64,000 bases of DNA, taken from assembly GCA_947095535.1 (NCBI GenBank), contig OX352773.1, positions 1,302,001 to 1,366,000 on the forward strand, given 5' to 3'. Origin of the DNA: Poecilobothrus nobilitatus (Eukaryota > Arthropoda > Insecta > Diptera > Dolichopodidae). A program made the position numbers and the translations under genes. The notes under the pieces were generated by a model. It was not told the DNA's origin and did not search any database. It was given only the letters and a program-made list of their open reading frames with translations. Shown one piece after another: positions 48,069-57,860 of the stretch (position 1 is its first letter; each line of letters begins with the position of its first letter).

Positions 48069-48590
48069 ATGTACTTGCTATTAGTGCTGGATTGCTCTAT
48101 TCAAATAACCCTAGGACAAACACTTGAAATTGATAACCCAAACAACGTAAATGGATTTGCCCTGTTTAAAATAGATAAGCAATTGGTGGTAGACTTCTAT
48201 ACAAAATTCCTACACATTGTAAACCTTATTCAATTCAAAGATGTAATAGAAATAATTGAAAACAACTTACAGCTACTAAATTTAACAAGTTATTCTGCTG
48301 AACATAAAGTACTAGACCGTAAATTACTGTCCGCAAAACATAATTTAAACATACTTTTCTCTCATATAATAAAACTACATCGAAAAAAGAGGTTTAATTA
48401 ATGCAGTAAGCTCAAGTCTAAAATTTCTAATCGGAAATATGGACGCTGATGATGCAGAAGAAATCTACACACATCTGAAAAATCTAGACGACAACACGCT
48501 ACAAATGACCGAACAAATTAATAAACAAGTCGTCACTAATACCAAGCTAATAAAGAACATAGAAGAAATCGCAGAACATGTTACAAATTA
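48069..48590 (+). pseudogene. errantivirus envelope remnant
   Basis: The 110-codon frame at 48069-48401 looks like the N-terminal half of an errantivirus envelope protein. It starts with a hydrophobic stretch and ends in a cluster of basic residues, where the family has its proteolytic cleavage site. Coding similarity continues beyond in another frame to about 48590, so a frame break lies at the junction. The transmembrane region and C-terminus are not visible. Non-functional. Confidence 0.6.
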
Positions 48591-48694
48591 ACAAAAAATT
48601 AGGTCATTATTCATTAATAATATTTGTTTATCGATTTTGCTTACGCGATCTTAACATATTACCTATTACTTATTAAACCTTTAGTTTGCTTTTT

Positions 48695-48881
48695 TTTTTT
48701 GTTTTTTTTAGTGCATTTCTCTGCCACATAAATGTGAACAGGAAATTACACAGCCTTTCCTATTCAGGCGTGGCTGTAAATGTCGTAAGGGGGAATAACT
48801 CTTACGATGTGTGTGGGATTCGAACCTACACTCCCTCGGTGTTTACAGCGTATTTTATTACCACTAGGCCATCGAGGCCCC
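48695..48881 (-). mobile_element. tRNA-derived SINE, copy 3
   Basis: Same family as copy 1, with a small deletion in the head (TTTTATTACCACTAGG on plus). Flanked by a 13-bp duplication, TAGTTTGCTTTTT, at 48682-48694 and 48882-48894. It is inserted in or just beyond the 3' region of the errantivirus. Confidence 0.93.
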
Positions 48882-48894
48882 TAGTTTGCTTTTT

Positions 48895-49088
48895 CTTTGT
48901 GGTATTAAGTCGTTTTATTTAGAATTTGTTTTAAGAAAAATATTTTTGAGTAAAGTTAGTTCATGTTTAGCATTTAAAACTAGAAGTTTAAATAGTTAAT
49001 TAAATAAAGGTTTATTTTTAAATTTGTGAAAAATAAATTTATAAAACAAGTAAATTTGTAAAACATAAATTTTAGAAAAATAAATTTA
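48895..49088. other. AT-rich flank with AAATTTGTAAAACATAAA repeats
   Basis: An approximately 40-bp AT-rich unit (ACAAGTAAATTTGTAAAACA...) at 49048-49088 recurs just past the Harbinger element (50466-50508). The element therefore landed inside a short tandem repeat. Confidence 0.5.
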
Positions 49089-49329
49089 TGGGGTCCATAC
49101 ACTAAAAAACTTGTTTAAAAATATGTTCATAAACTTGTTTATGTGTTCACCATACACTAGCAAACTTTTACTTAAACAAGTTTAAAAATTTTAGTATTTT
49201 TATATTTCAAAGTAGAACATATGGAGGATAAAATTACCGCTTTGATGGTAATTACAGAAATTAATAAAAAAAATGAAAAAAAAACAAATATGTGAAAATG
49301 TAGTTACTCAATAAAAATAAATATTCAAA

Positions 49330-49585
49330 TCAAGAACTTTTAAAGGAAATTAGTAGAAAAGAACCAAATGATTATAGGAATTATTTAAGAATGGGAGAAG
49401 GAAATTTTCAAGATCTTTTACGAAAAGATTACGAAATCGAAAATCTAAATATTTTGATGTGCGATGTGATTTCTGCAGAGGTTAGACTTCATATTACTTT
49501 GAGATTTTTAGCGACAGGAAACTCTTTTGAAAACCTAAACTTTTCCGCCCTCCATTTCGTAAATTTTTATTTTTATATAAATTAG
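49330..49585 (+). pseudogene. Harbinger nuclease N-terminal fragment
   Basis: It reads L-L-K-E-I-S, then D-Y-R-N-Y-L-R-M, F-Q-D-L-L, and the family hallmark R-L-H-I-T-L-R-F-L-A-T-G-N-S-F-E-N-L. It is cut off after F-S-A. HARBI1-type nucleases carry a DDE catalytic triad further on, absent here. The ATG at 49391 is internal to the open stretch. Confidence 0.75.
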
Positions 49586-49891
49586 AAGAAATTTGCCATA
49601 ATTGTGGCATATTTTGGAATTCTTCGAAAAAATTTATCCAGTCTATATTATTTTTTACAGACATTTTAGCTTTTATATTAAATTATTTCTATATAAATTA
49701 TTTTAAAATCTATATAGATATAAAAAAAAAACATATATAGATGTGAATAGCACAACAATTTATTACCATCTAATTTTATTTATGTTTTGGTTTTTAAACT
49801 TTACCATACACGCTTAAACATTTTAAGAAACTTATGACTCCGCCTACTGAAAATCAAAAAAATTTGATTTTGTTAAACCGTTTGAAAAAAT

Positions 49892-50374
49892 GTGTGTTTA
49901 TTAGATTTAGAACAGAACAGAACAGGAATCAGGATGTAACAGCATACAATTAAAAGTCAAACACTTTAGAACAACTTAGAACAGAAAAACTAATGAAGGC
50001 TTTTTTGTACTTTTTCAGTTGTCAAAAAAATTTTATTATTATTGTTTAATATCTTTAATGTCTAATCTTTAATGTTTAAATTTCTTTTCAATTTTCACAA
50101 ATTCACTTTTTCCACTATTTTTTACAAAAAGAAATCAATAAACATTCATATACATACATACATCTGTCAAAATTAAAAAAAAAACACAACAACAAAAAAA
50201 TAATAGTTCTTAAAAAAATTTAGAACAGAAAAGTACAACCTAGAACACTTTCAGACAACTTAATGAACACAAATCAAAACACTTTCAGACAATAAAAAAC
50301 ACAGTTCTGAAGCTAATGAACGCAAAAACCTGTTCTAGGCTCTAGATCGTTCTAGGACAGACTAATAAACACAC
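49892..50374. mobile_element. nested 483-bp TIR element
   Basis: It is bounded by perfect 13-bp inverted repeats GTGTGTTTATTAG (49892-49904) and the complement (50362-50374). Internally it has iterated AGAACA motifs near both ends. It lies inside the Harbinger relic. No clear target duplication and no coding. Confidence 0.65.
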
Positions 50375-50465
50375 CTAATTGTTTCGAAACCACTCCACAC
50401 ACATTTAAACTTCGCATGTTTAGAAACATGTTTTTAAACAAGTTCTTCAGTGTATGGACCCCATA

Positions 50466-51112
50466 ACAAGTAAATTTGTAAAACATAAATTTTAGAAAAA
50501 TAAATTTGAGAAAATAAATTTGTGTTTTAATTTATTAAAAAAAAAGGTGGACTCATAAATTATAATACTGAGAAGGTATTAAATTATAACTAAATTATAA
50601 TACTGAAAAGGTATTAAAATATAACTAAATTATAATACTGAAAAGGTATTTAAATATATTTATATGTATATAATATCAAATAAAATATAACGCACATAAT
50701 TTTATGCAATGCATTCATAAAAAACCAATACAATCTGTATACAAAGTTAGCTCTGGCCTCTGACACAAATTGTAACTTATTATTCATTTTATTACATACT
50801 TATAGTTTGTTATATACTTTGGAAATAAATTTAAATTAAAGAAAGTCATTGACTTATAACTCAAAAGTTATAATTATTAAATGATTTAAATTTAGAATTT
50901 TGATGAAATAAAAATCAATCATTAATTAGCGTCCGATCAAGTATCATATACATATATTATAGCGAATTACCTCAATACACTGAATAAATGTTCTAATAAA
51001 TTTTGATTCAAACGATAAGTCAATTTATAGGTAATATAAAAGTTGTCTTAGAGATATTTGTATGTCTTTTAAAGATTTAACTGAAATTAAAATTCCATAT
51101 TATTTTATTATA
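50466..51112. other. AT-rich segment with 40-bp tandem iterations
   Basis: AAATTATAATACTGARAAGGTATT is iterated three times at about 50555-50655. No gene. Confidence 0.5.
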
Positions 51113-51155
51113 GTATTTTATACGCTCTTACTCAGTAGGCCACCGAGACCACTAT
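51113..51155 (-). mobile_element. SINE head fragment
   Basis: TATTTTATACGCTCTTACTC and GGCCACCGAG match the tRNA-like 5' end of the main SINE family. The body is absent. It abuts P-transposase sequence. Confidence 0.7.
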
Positions 51156-51169
51156 TCGCAAATTAATAA

Positions 51170-51960
51170 TACTATTATACATTTGGTTTAGAATATTTAC
51201 TTGATTTGGCAAATCTAAACCAACAGTTTTAGTCTTTCCTTTTACAGGTACTTTAGTATTAAATAAATCAAACCAGTCATTTGTGATTTTTATTAATTTA
51301 GCAGTTTCTTAATAATTTTCAACTTCAGAATTATCGATATCATACTTTCCAATACAAATTAAATATTTTACAGCATGAGAAACAGTGTTTGAAAAGAGCT
51401 GCAAAGCTACTTTTTGTCTTTTTAAATTTGTAAGATTTATATGATATTCTGTAACTTTATAAGAAATTCTAACATCACTATGTTTTTAAATTTTTATTAA
51501 TTCCTTAATAGGAGCACTATTTATTAATTTATTATTTAATTTAAAACCTTGGTCTAAAAAATGGTTTCTTAAAAGTTTTATTAAATGTGGTGCATCCGTA
51601 AAAAGAAAAATACCTTTCTGACTATTCACTGGGCGAATAAAATACTACAACAAAAACTTCACAATTAATATTATGTAGTTTGCGGATAATGGAAAATAAT
51701 ATTACAACTGTAATTTTACAATCAATATCAAAAAATATTGGTTGATCGATGCCAATTTTCAATCAATCCTCTTACTACAACTACTTGAGCTAAATTTACC
51801 GGCTTTAAAACTATCACCCATATTCTTGAAGACTCATCACTTACGCGATGAAAATATGTATCCACATCACGTCTATATAAATTTATAATTCTCGAAGACT
51901 CATGTTGAAAATTTTTGTTAAGTTGGTAGTAATTTACTGTCAAATGAAAATTTTGCCATA
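51170..51960 (-). pseudogene. P-superfamily transposase fragment
   Basis: The minus-strand translation in several frames has V-V-R-G-L-I-E-N-W-H (about 51770), then F-T-D-A-P-H-L-I-K-L-L-R-N-H-F, which matches the D-x-P-H-L-x-K-L-x-R-N motif of P/THAP9 transposases. This is followed by K-R-Q-K-V-A-L-Q-L-F-S-N-T-V and N-D-W-F-D-L-F-N. That is the central catalytic and GTP-binding-insertion region of the family. Many stops and shifts. It probably belongs with the fragment at 39.7-40.3 kb, which covers an earlier part of the protein. Confidence 0.75.
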
Positions 51961-52032
51961 TTTAAACGTTCAGCTAAAATTATTTTAAAAGGAGGTTTGA
52001 TTTTTAAATAGAAATGAAAGGACATATTCAAA

Positions 52033-52267
52033 AGTTGCAAGAAGCCGTCGTATTTTGCGAACTAGAAGTCGGACCGAAGTGATTAAAAAAACCTAGTTAC
52101 CGATTCTGTAATAGAAATTAAAAATAAAAATAAAATGAGAAAAGTAATAAAAAGTGGCACCTCAATTTTTGGGGGCTATTTTTTTCTACAACAAAATCAG
52201 GGAGTACGTTTTTTAAATTATGTCGGTCCGATTTCTAGTTCGCAAGATACGGGGGCTTCTTGCAACT
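52033..52267. mobile_element. 235-bp MITE-like TIR element
   Basis: About 45-bp inverted ends start AGTTGCAAGAAGCC and include TTGCGAACTAGAA and TCGG(A/T)CCGA, with few mismatches. No coding, and no target duplication that can be defined. Confidence 0.75.
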
Positions 52268-52346
52268 TATAAGTACGTATGTACTCCGATACTAATTCTA
52301 ATGTATTTTTAATTATACATACTTCCTTTCCACTCTATCCATTTTT

Positions 52347-52536
52347 TTTTTTTTTAATGCATTTCTCTACCACATAAATGTGGACAGGAAATTACACAGC
52401 CTTTTCTGTTCAGGCGTGTCTGTAAATGTCGTAAGGGGGAATAACTCTTACGACGTGTGTGAGATTCGAACCCACACTCCCTCGGTGTTTGCAGCGTATT
52501 TTATACGTTCTTACCCATTAGGACACCGAGGCCCTA
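52347..52536 (-). mobile_element. tRNA-derived SINE, copy 4
   Basis: Full-length member with an A-rich tail (T-run at 52342-52355). Flanked by a 12-bp duplication, CTATCCATTTTT, at 52335-52346 and 52537-52548. Confidence 0.94.
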
Positions 52537-52548
52537 CTATCCATTTTT

Positions 52549-53657
52549 ATATTTTTATTCAAACTTAAACTTAACTAAAACCTAAAAAAAAAATACTTAA
52601 TTTCTAAGAAAATTACTTAAAAGTGAGAAAATAGCTATCGCTTCATAGGAAAAGTCTTCCAGAAACACCACACAATATACTTTTGACATTTAATATCGCG
52701 TCAAATTGAAAACATCTCTTGCAGTCTATTTTTTTAAAGTTGAAAGATCTGATAGTGGGTGATGATTTCTAAGCAAATATCGATATGCTCGAGGCCCAAC
52801 TGAATATAATGCAGTAGCAGTAGATTTTCAATTGTCATAAAAATTATGTTGCTTGCAATAATTTTTTTGCTCAGTATTGTAAGAAATAAATGCTCTCTCC
52901 CAAAGCTTTTAAAAAAATTTTTTAAATAAAAAAGTAATTGGAAGCAATTTTTTAAAATTAATATTTATCAATGAAAAAATTAAATTTTTTAAAATTATTT
53001 TTTACCAAATAATGTAAAAAAGATGAAATTTTAATACCCCCTTTGGAAGAACTTTAAAAAAATTAATTGTTTTTTTTCGTTCAGTGTCCACGCTTTCTAA
53101 ATTATTGTTAGCCGTCCATTTTTTAACAATTTTATATATGTACATAGTTATTAGTTATTACATACCTTTCTCCAAAATTTTTAACACATAAAAAATAATA
53201 AAAAGGACTACTACTCCTTTTTAAGGCAAGCCATAAACTACATAAACTATCTATTTATGTAGTTTATGGGCAAGCCATAGCCATAGATAATAATGTAATA
53301 TAGATAATATATAGCCATAGAAACTAGAAAGCATTCAGCCTTTTTAAAAACTAGAAAAAAATATAATTTTATTTGGATTGAACTGTTAATTCTTTTATTT
53401 AAATCAGTTATATTCTAATTGTTTTACATAATTTAGACAAATTAAAAAAAAAAAATAAAGTAGGTAGTTAAATAAAATTAAAGAAATTAAAATAATTAAT
53501 TTAAGAAGCTACATTTTTAAGTTATTTAAGTAAAATTTGTTTTGTAAGCTAAATAGTGTTTTTTCTTGAATTTTTTCAGTGATACATCATAACATTTTAA
53601 TTTCTCTAATTTCGAAACAAACGCAGAAGTATACTCAGTATAGCTAATGTGTTCAGT
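52549..53657. other. segment with old P-like end relics
   Basis: 52850-53110 is a diverged copy of the right-end region of the P-like element (compare 3430-3760: TTTTTTTGCTCAGTA, TGCTCT, AAAAAAGATG). 53228-53270 is a hairpin, CCATAAACTACATAAA with its complement, also echoed at 281-300. The rest is AT-rich with no gene. Confidence 0.55.
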
Positions 53658-54612
53658 CATAACCTACATTAATTTTTAGAAGGCCTGGACATTGAGAGAG
53701 GAAAGCTAAATAGTAGTCCTTTTTTTCAAAAAAAATACACGTAGTCTTATGGAAAAAAATAGTAGTCCTTCTAGAAATCTGGAAATAACACAAAAACTAC
53801 AGATTTTTTTTAATTTCGTCCTAAGGGAGCATTAAAGTTCCATCTTTTTTACGTTTTTTAGTAAAAAGAAATTTTTAAAACTTTTAAATTTTCATTCATA
53901 AATATGCATTTTAAAAAATGTCTTCCAACTACTTTTCAACAAAAAAAAGCTTCTTAAAAACTTTTTAAAAGAGCATTAATTTGGTACATTACTGAGCAAA
54001 AAAAAATGTTGAAAACTAATTTTTATTGCAATATTGATTTGCTTTAATAAATATTGTAAATTTTTTAGATATAAAATTAAGTGCAAAAAATAAACTATTT
54101 AATTATTTTTACAATAAGTTAATTTATATTAACTTATTTAAAATTTTTATTACTATAATAAAATAAATTAATATTATAAGTTATTCGCCTTTTCCTTTGA
54201 GGTAGGGGATATGGCGATTATTTTTAAAGTGGTATCGCCTGAAGACTAGGCCTTAAACTAAAATAATAAAAAGATATTAATACATGCAAATAATATATAA
54301 ATAATTTTTTAACTAAATAATATGATATATTTAAAATAAAATTTAATAAAACAAAATAAAGTAATTAATTTACAACAAAACAATATTAAAAAAAGTAAAA
54401 AACAAAAAAAATATCACAAAAATCAATATTTTCGAACGGATAGTAATAATAGATTTTGAGTGGGCAAAAATGAAAAATCATATGACGATTGTATCCCAAC
54501 TATATATAGGTACTATATATACAACTATATATAGATTCATATCAAAAAGGTTAATTTAGTCAATAATACTATTTAATTTCGTTCAATATTTTGAAATTGT
54601 TTTATTTCTGTA

Positions 54613-55059
54613 TTACCTGTCAAATAGGTAACTTAGATCGTTATTAATTATTATTATAAATTTAAAATCACATTTAAAGTAATTATTTTCTATTAAAATA
54701 TATAAAATAATATTATTTTGGCCTTTATATAATTTCCAGTATTTTAAATTTATTTTTTTATCATTCGTTTCTATTAAATTGACCAAGTAATTGGTGAATA
54801 TACTTGGAACTGCATCTGGTATTAAACGCGGACTTTTATCATTATTTAATTTAAAACACAATTCTGAAAAATGCAATTTACATATGGAACTATAAGCTGT
54901 TGGTTGCCTGGTACAAAGCTCTTTTAAGCTTCTCAAAGGCTCTTTATCCGGAAATTTAAAAGTAGCTACAGATATCGTGCTATTCTTATAATTGGATTTA
55001 CACCCAACAACTGAATATTTTCCACCCACTTTATTTAAGGAAATTATTAAAAAAAGCAA
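54613..55059 (-). pseudogene. THAP-domain protein fragment, 148 codons
   Basis: This is the most complete THAP frame in the window, starting at an ATG in the upstream AT-rich part: G-K-Y-S-V-V-G-C-K-S-N-Y, F-K-F-P-D-K-E, P-T-A-Y-S-S-I-C-K-L-H-F and A-V-P-S-I-F. The THAP fold needs four zinc ligands (C2CH). The first position is Tyr rather than Cys, so zinc binding should fail. It lacks about 20 residues after the domain that copies A carry, and ends in an Ile/Asn/Phe-rich tail. There is no catalytic domain. It could only be a THAP-only remnant. Confidence 0.7.
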
Positions 55060-55108
55060 TATTAGGCACTAAATAATTGAATTAATTTTTTTAAATAGGT
55101 ATTCATAC

Positions 55109-55989
55109 CAAGACCTAAATAAACAAATATTTTATTAAATAATTATACAAAACGGGAAAATGACATATTAAAATCTAATAGACAAAACCGCAAATTAAAA
55201 ATATTTCAAAATTAAGAAGGGTTATATAGTTTTTTGTGATATTTTTTAATTTCGTGATATTTTGTTAATTTTTAATTTTGTGATATTTTTTTTATTTATT
55301 GTTTTTATTAATATTTTTGTTTCTATTTATTATTTATTCATAAATATTACAGTTTTTTTTTTAGAATTCAGTGGATTAGGCCTATTGGGGATACCACTTT
55401 AAAAAAACGCTCCATATTCCCTACCTCAAAGGTGGTGTGAAAATGGGAAAATTTTTTAGATATTATAAATGATTACTTATATAAATATTATTTAATTATT
55501 GCTTATTTCACAATAACTTATATTTCAGTCAATAATTTTTTATTAAATTTTTAAAATTTAATAAAAATTTTTACTAAGTTAAATTTAAATCAAAATTGTC
55601 ATTAAAATTTCATTTCTACACTTTTTTTTGTTACCAGTAGTGTACTATAAAAACACTCTCATCGACTTTCACGAGACTCATATCTTAAGAACTTTAAGAA
55701 GCTTTTAAAATAAAAAATTTATAGGAAGACAATTTTTTAAATGCATATTTATGAATGAAAACATTATATATTCAAATATTTTTCTTTAATGAATTATGTA
55801 AAAAAGATGCGACTTTAATTTTCGCTTTGGACCACATTGAATAAATTAAATGGTTTTTGTGTTATTTCAAGATTTATAGTCGGCCCCCTATTTTTTTCCA
55901 TAAGACTACGTGTAAATTTGTTAAAAGCTGGCCCCTTATTAAGCTTTTACTCTCTGCACTTCATGGCCTGATAATTGATGTGAGTCTCG
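55109..55989. mobile_element. nested 881-bp element, 8-bp target duplication
   Basis: Starts CAAGACCTAAATAAAC and ends GATGTGAGTCTCG. Flanked by ATTCATAC at 55101-55108 and 55990-55997. Copy A preserves a single ATTCATAT at the matching place. The ends match the 116-bp element at 13310-13425. A block at 55375-55440 (GGCCTATTGGGGATACCACT, CCTACCTCAAAGG) resembles the GGCCTAGTCTTC...CCTCAAAGG block of the host P-like element, so the two families may be related. Non-coding. Confidence 0.85.
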
Positions 55990-56546
55990 ATTCATACAAT
56001 AAAATCTTTTAAAAATAATAATTCAATTCAAAAATTTAACTCTACAAAAATATGACTATATAAAATAAAATATTACTAAAATTTAGAGTTATTTAAAACA
56101 AAATATTACCTAATTTTTTTCTAATACTTTTCAAATAGAATTGCAATGTAAAATTTTATTCATAGAGATTATTATATTTCATGTAAGTACATGAATATTC
56201 TATTTACAATAATTTTTTTTTTATAGACTGTATAGATATGAAATGCGGTGACGATATGAAATGCTAGAGAAAAACTAAAAATTTTATTTTGTTGAAAATA
56301 TGTTAAAAATTTCGAGTTGAAATTTTGGTATGTTAAAGAAAAATTTGCAAATTTTATTTTAATATACAATTTGGCATGTTTGGGTAAATATTTCATACCG
56401 AAAACTCGAAAAGAAAATTGTTAAAAATCGGCATTTTTCTTAAACAAAAACAAAAACAGAAAAGAACAAAAAAATCTTGGCCTTCTAAAAATTAATGTAG
56501 GTTATGGTTCAGTTAAACTTTTTGAATTAAATTAATATGATTATAT

Positions 56547-57214
56547 TCAAAAAGTTGATAAGTTGCCAACATGTAATTTAATTTTGCATTTTTTAGATCT
56601 CAATAATACTAGGACTTGAGAAGAAGTGGCAATCCCATCTTTTAATAGCATTTTCTTGCCCAGGATCTTCTATGAAATTTATTGAAATTTTAGTTTTAAG
56701 AAAGTAAATAATTAATTAAATTTTATATTAAATTAAAACGTTAAACTTATTAATTAAAAAATAATTGTGCATACATTTAAATTTTGTATTTCGCTCATAC
56801 GAGTTCCAGAAGAAATATGTTGAAAGATAGTAATCATAAAATAATATTAGGATAATAATATTAGGTAAATTATAAAAAAACTAAACTTACAACTTTTAAA
56901 ACTTGGAGCCCACTACATAGTAGTAGGAACAGAAATGTTCCATTCGTATAGTTTTCGCGATCGTTAATCTAAAAAAACAAATTAAGTAAATATGAGCTTC
57001 TTCATTATCAAATGTTCTTCAAAAATTCACCAGATTAAGTGTTATTAATAAATGGTTCATTATGCCGAAATATATTTGGCAACAATGATTTCAAGTATTT
57101 CATCACAATATTATTAGTAGGGTTAGGGTCCCAGCCCAGTGTTTTCTTCCATATAGATGGTAATTCTATTTTGATTTTCGAATTTAGTGCAACTGCATAT
57201 TTTTTGGAAATTTT
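56547..57214 (-). CDS. 3' exons of an unrecognised host gene
   Basis: The internal exon 56891-56968 (26 codons) has a strong acceptor (TTGTTTTTTTAG) and donor (GTAAGTTTAG). It reads N-Y-T-N-G-T-F-L-F-L-L-L-C-S-G-L-Q. The terminal exon 56547-56669 follows TTTCATAG and is in phase for 40 codons plus stop (K-I-L-G-K-K-M-L-L-K-D-G; L-L-R-S-K-K-C-K-I). A candidate preceding exon, 57038-57214, reads W-K-K-T-L-G-W-D-P-N-P and L-L-P-N-I-F-R-H-N-E. It runs into a TAA before the only nearby donor (CTG|GTGAAT), so a one-base error or true decay is implied there. An undetected exon could lie between 56670 and 56890. I do not recognise the family. The P-like element ends 41 bases beyond the stop. Confidence 0.45.
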
Positions 57215-57261
57215 TTACCAAAATATTTTTTTTAAAATATCAAATTGTAAGGAAAACTTCT

Positions 57262-57420
57262 TACAGTCATTTTAAAGTAAACAAAATATATTTTAATTTT
57301 CTACTTCTATTTTAGTTTGCTTTTATTTAATTAAGCTGATTATTTAATATTTATAAATCTTGAAAGAAAACTATTGGATTAAATTTCACTGTTTCTTCCC
57401 AAATTTGTGCACACTATTAG
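57262..57420 (-). pseudogene. duplicated terminal exon and 3' flank of NDUFA6
   Basis: This stretch matches the region 57789-57975, which contains the last coding exon and 3' flank of NDUFA6. Shared strings include TTTATAAATCTTGAAAG, CACTGTTTCTT, and TTTGTNCANACT. About 30 bases of coding sequence are missing in the middle, and substitutions are frequent. It lies about 500 bases downstream of the gene in the same orientation, so it is a partial local duplication and not a retrocopy. Confidence 0.75.
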
Positions 57421-57860
57421 TAATTTAATTTAAATAGAATTTACATAAATGATATTATGAAATACAAATAGAATTAACATGAAATTACATTGCATTTTAT
57501 TGATTTTACTTGTAGTACATTTTACATATGAACATCCTTGTGAACATACATTATATACCTACTTTTTGACATGAAACGAGGAAAAAAACTAAACTACCAA
57601 AGTTCAAATCCGAATAAAACTTTGAGTAAACACAGTAGATACTGATGTTTTAATTTATTTGATTTAATTTTAATAAAGCCTTTGTGTGGTCTTGTAACAC
57701 CTTATTAAAAATATTTATTAATTTTTATAATACGATAAAAGTCGAAAAAATTTTGCATAAAAATCAAGTCGTATGAAAACTAAATTGAAATTGTGATTTT
57801 AAAATAAACGAAATATATTTTAGTTTTCTACTTTTTCTATTTTGATTTGCGTTTATTTAA
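57421..57860. other. AT-rich spacer downstream of NDUFA6
   Basis: No gene seen. 57789-57860 is the part shared with the duplicated fragment at 57262-57420. Confidence 0.5.

Larger units (their letters stand above)
42968..48590 (+). mobile_element. errantivirus-type endogenous retroelement, degraded
   Basis: Remnants of gag, protease, reverse transcriptase, integrase and env appear in the order of insect errantiviruses (Ty3/Gypsy with an envelope gene). All five regions carry stops or shifts. RNase H and most of integrase are deleted, and a non-LTR fragment sits within gag. LTRs were not recognised on either side: the left flank is a TIR repeat and the right flank holds a SINE and a Harbinger relic. 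It is not functional. Confidence 0.8.
49089..50463 (+). mobile_element. PIF/Harbinger-like transposon, internally deleted
   Basis: The terminal inverted repeats begin TGGGGTCCATACACT and continue through AACTTGTTTAAAAA at both ends. TA dinucleotides flank both ends (49087-49088, 50464-50465). It keeps only the N-terminal part of a HARBI1-like nuclease. The rest is AT-rich filler plus a nested TIR element at 49892-50374. Confidence 0.75.
53658..56506 (-). mobile_element. P-like THAP element, copy C, both TIRs
   Basis: The terminal inverted repeats are identical over 28 bases, starting CATAACCTACATTAAT at 53658 and ending at 56506. The flanks share GTTCAGT (53651-53657 and 56507-56513), a 7-bp duplication; P elements normally make 8 bp. 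The element contains a THAP reading frame, but no transposase catalytic region. An 881-bp element with its own 8-bp duplication is nested inside (55109-55989). Copy A at 381-3778 is a relative in the opposite orientation. Confidence 0.8.

Noticed and set aside
56172..56396. 74-codon minus-strand ORF in the P-like element
   Set aside because: It lies in non-coding subterminal sequence, and its counterpart in copy A is broken.
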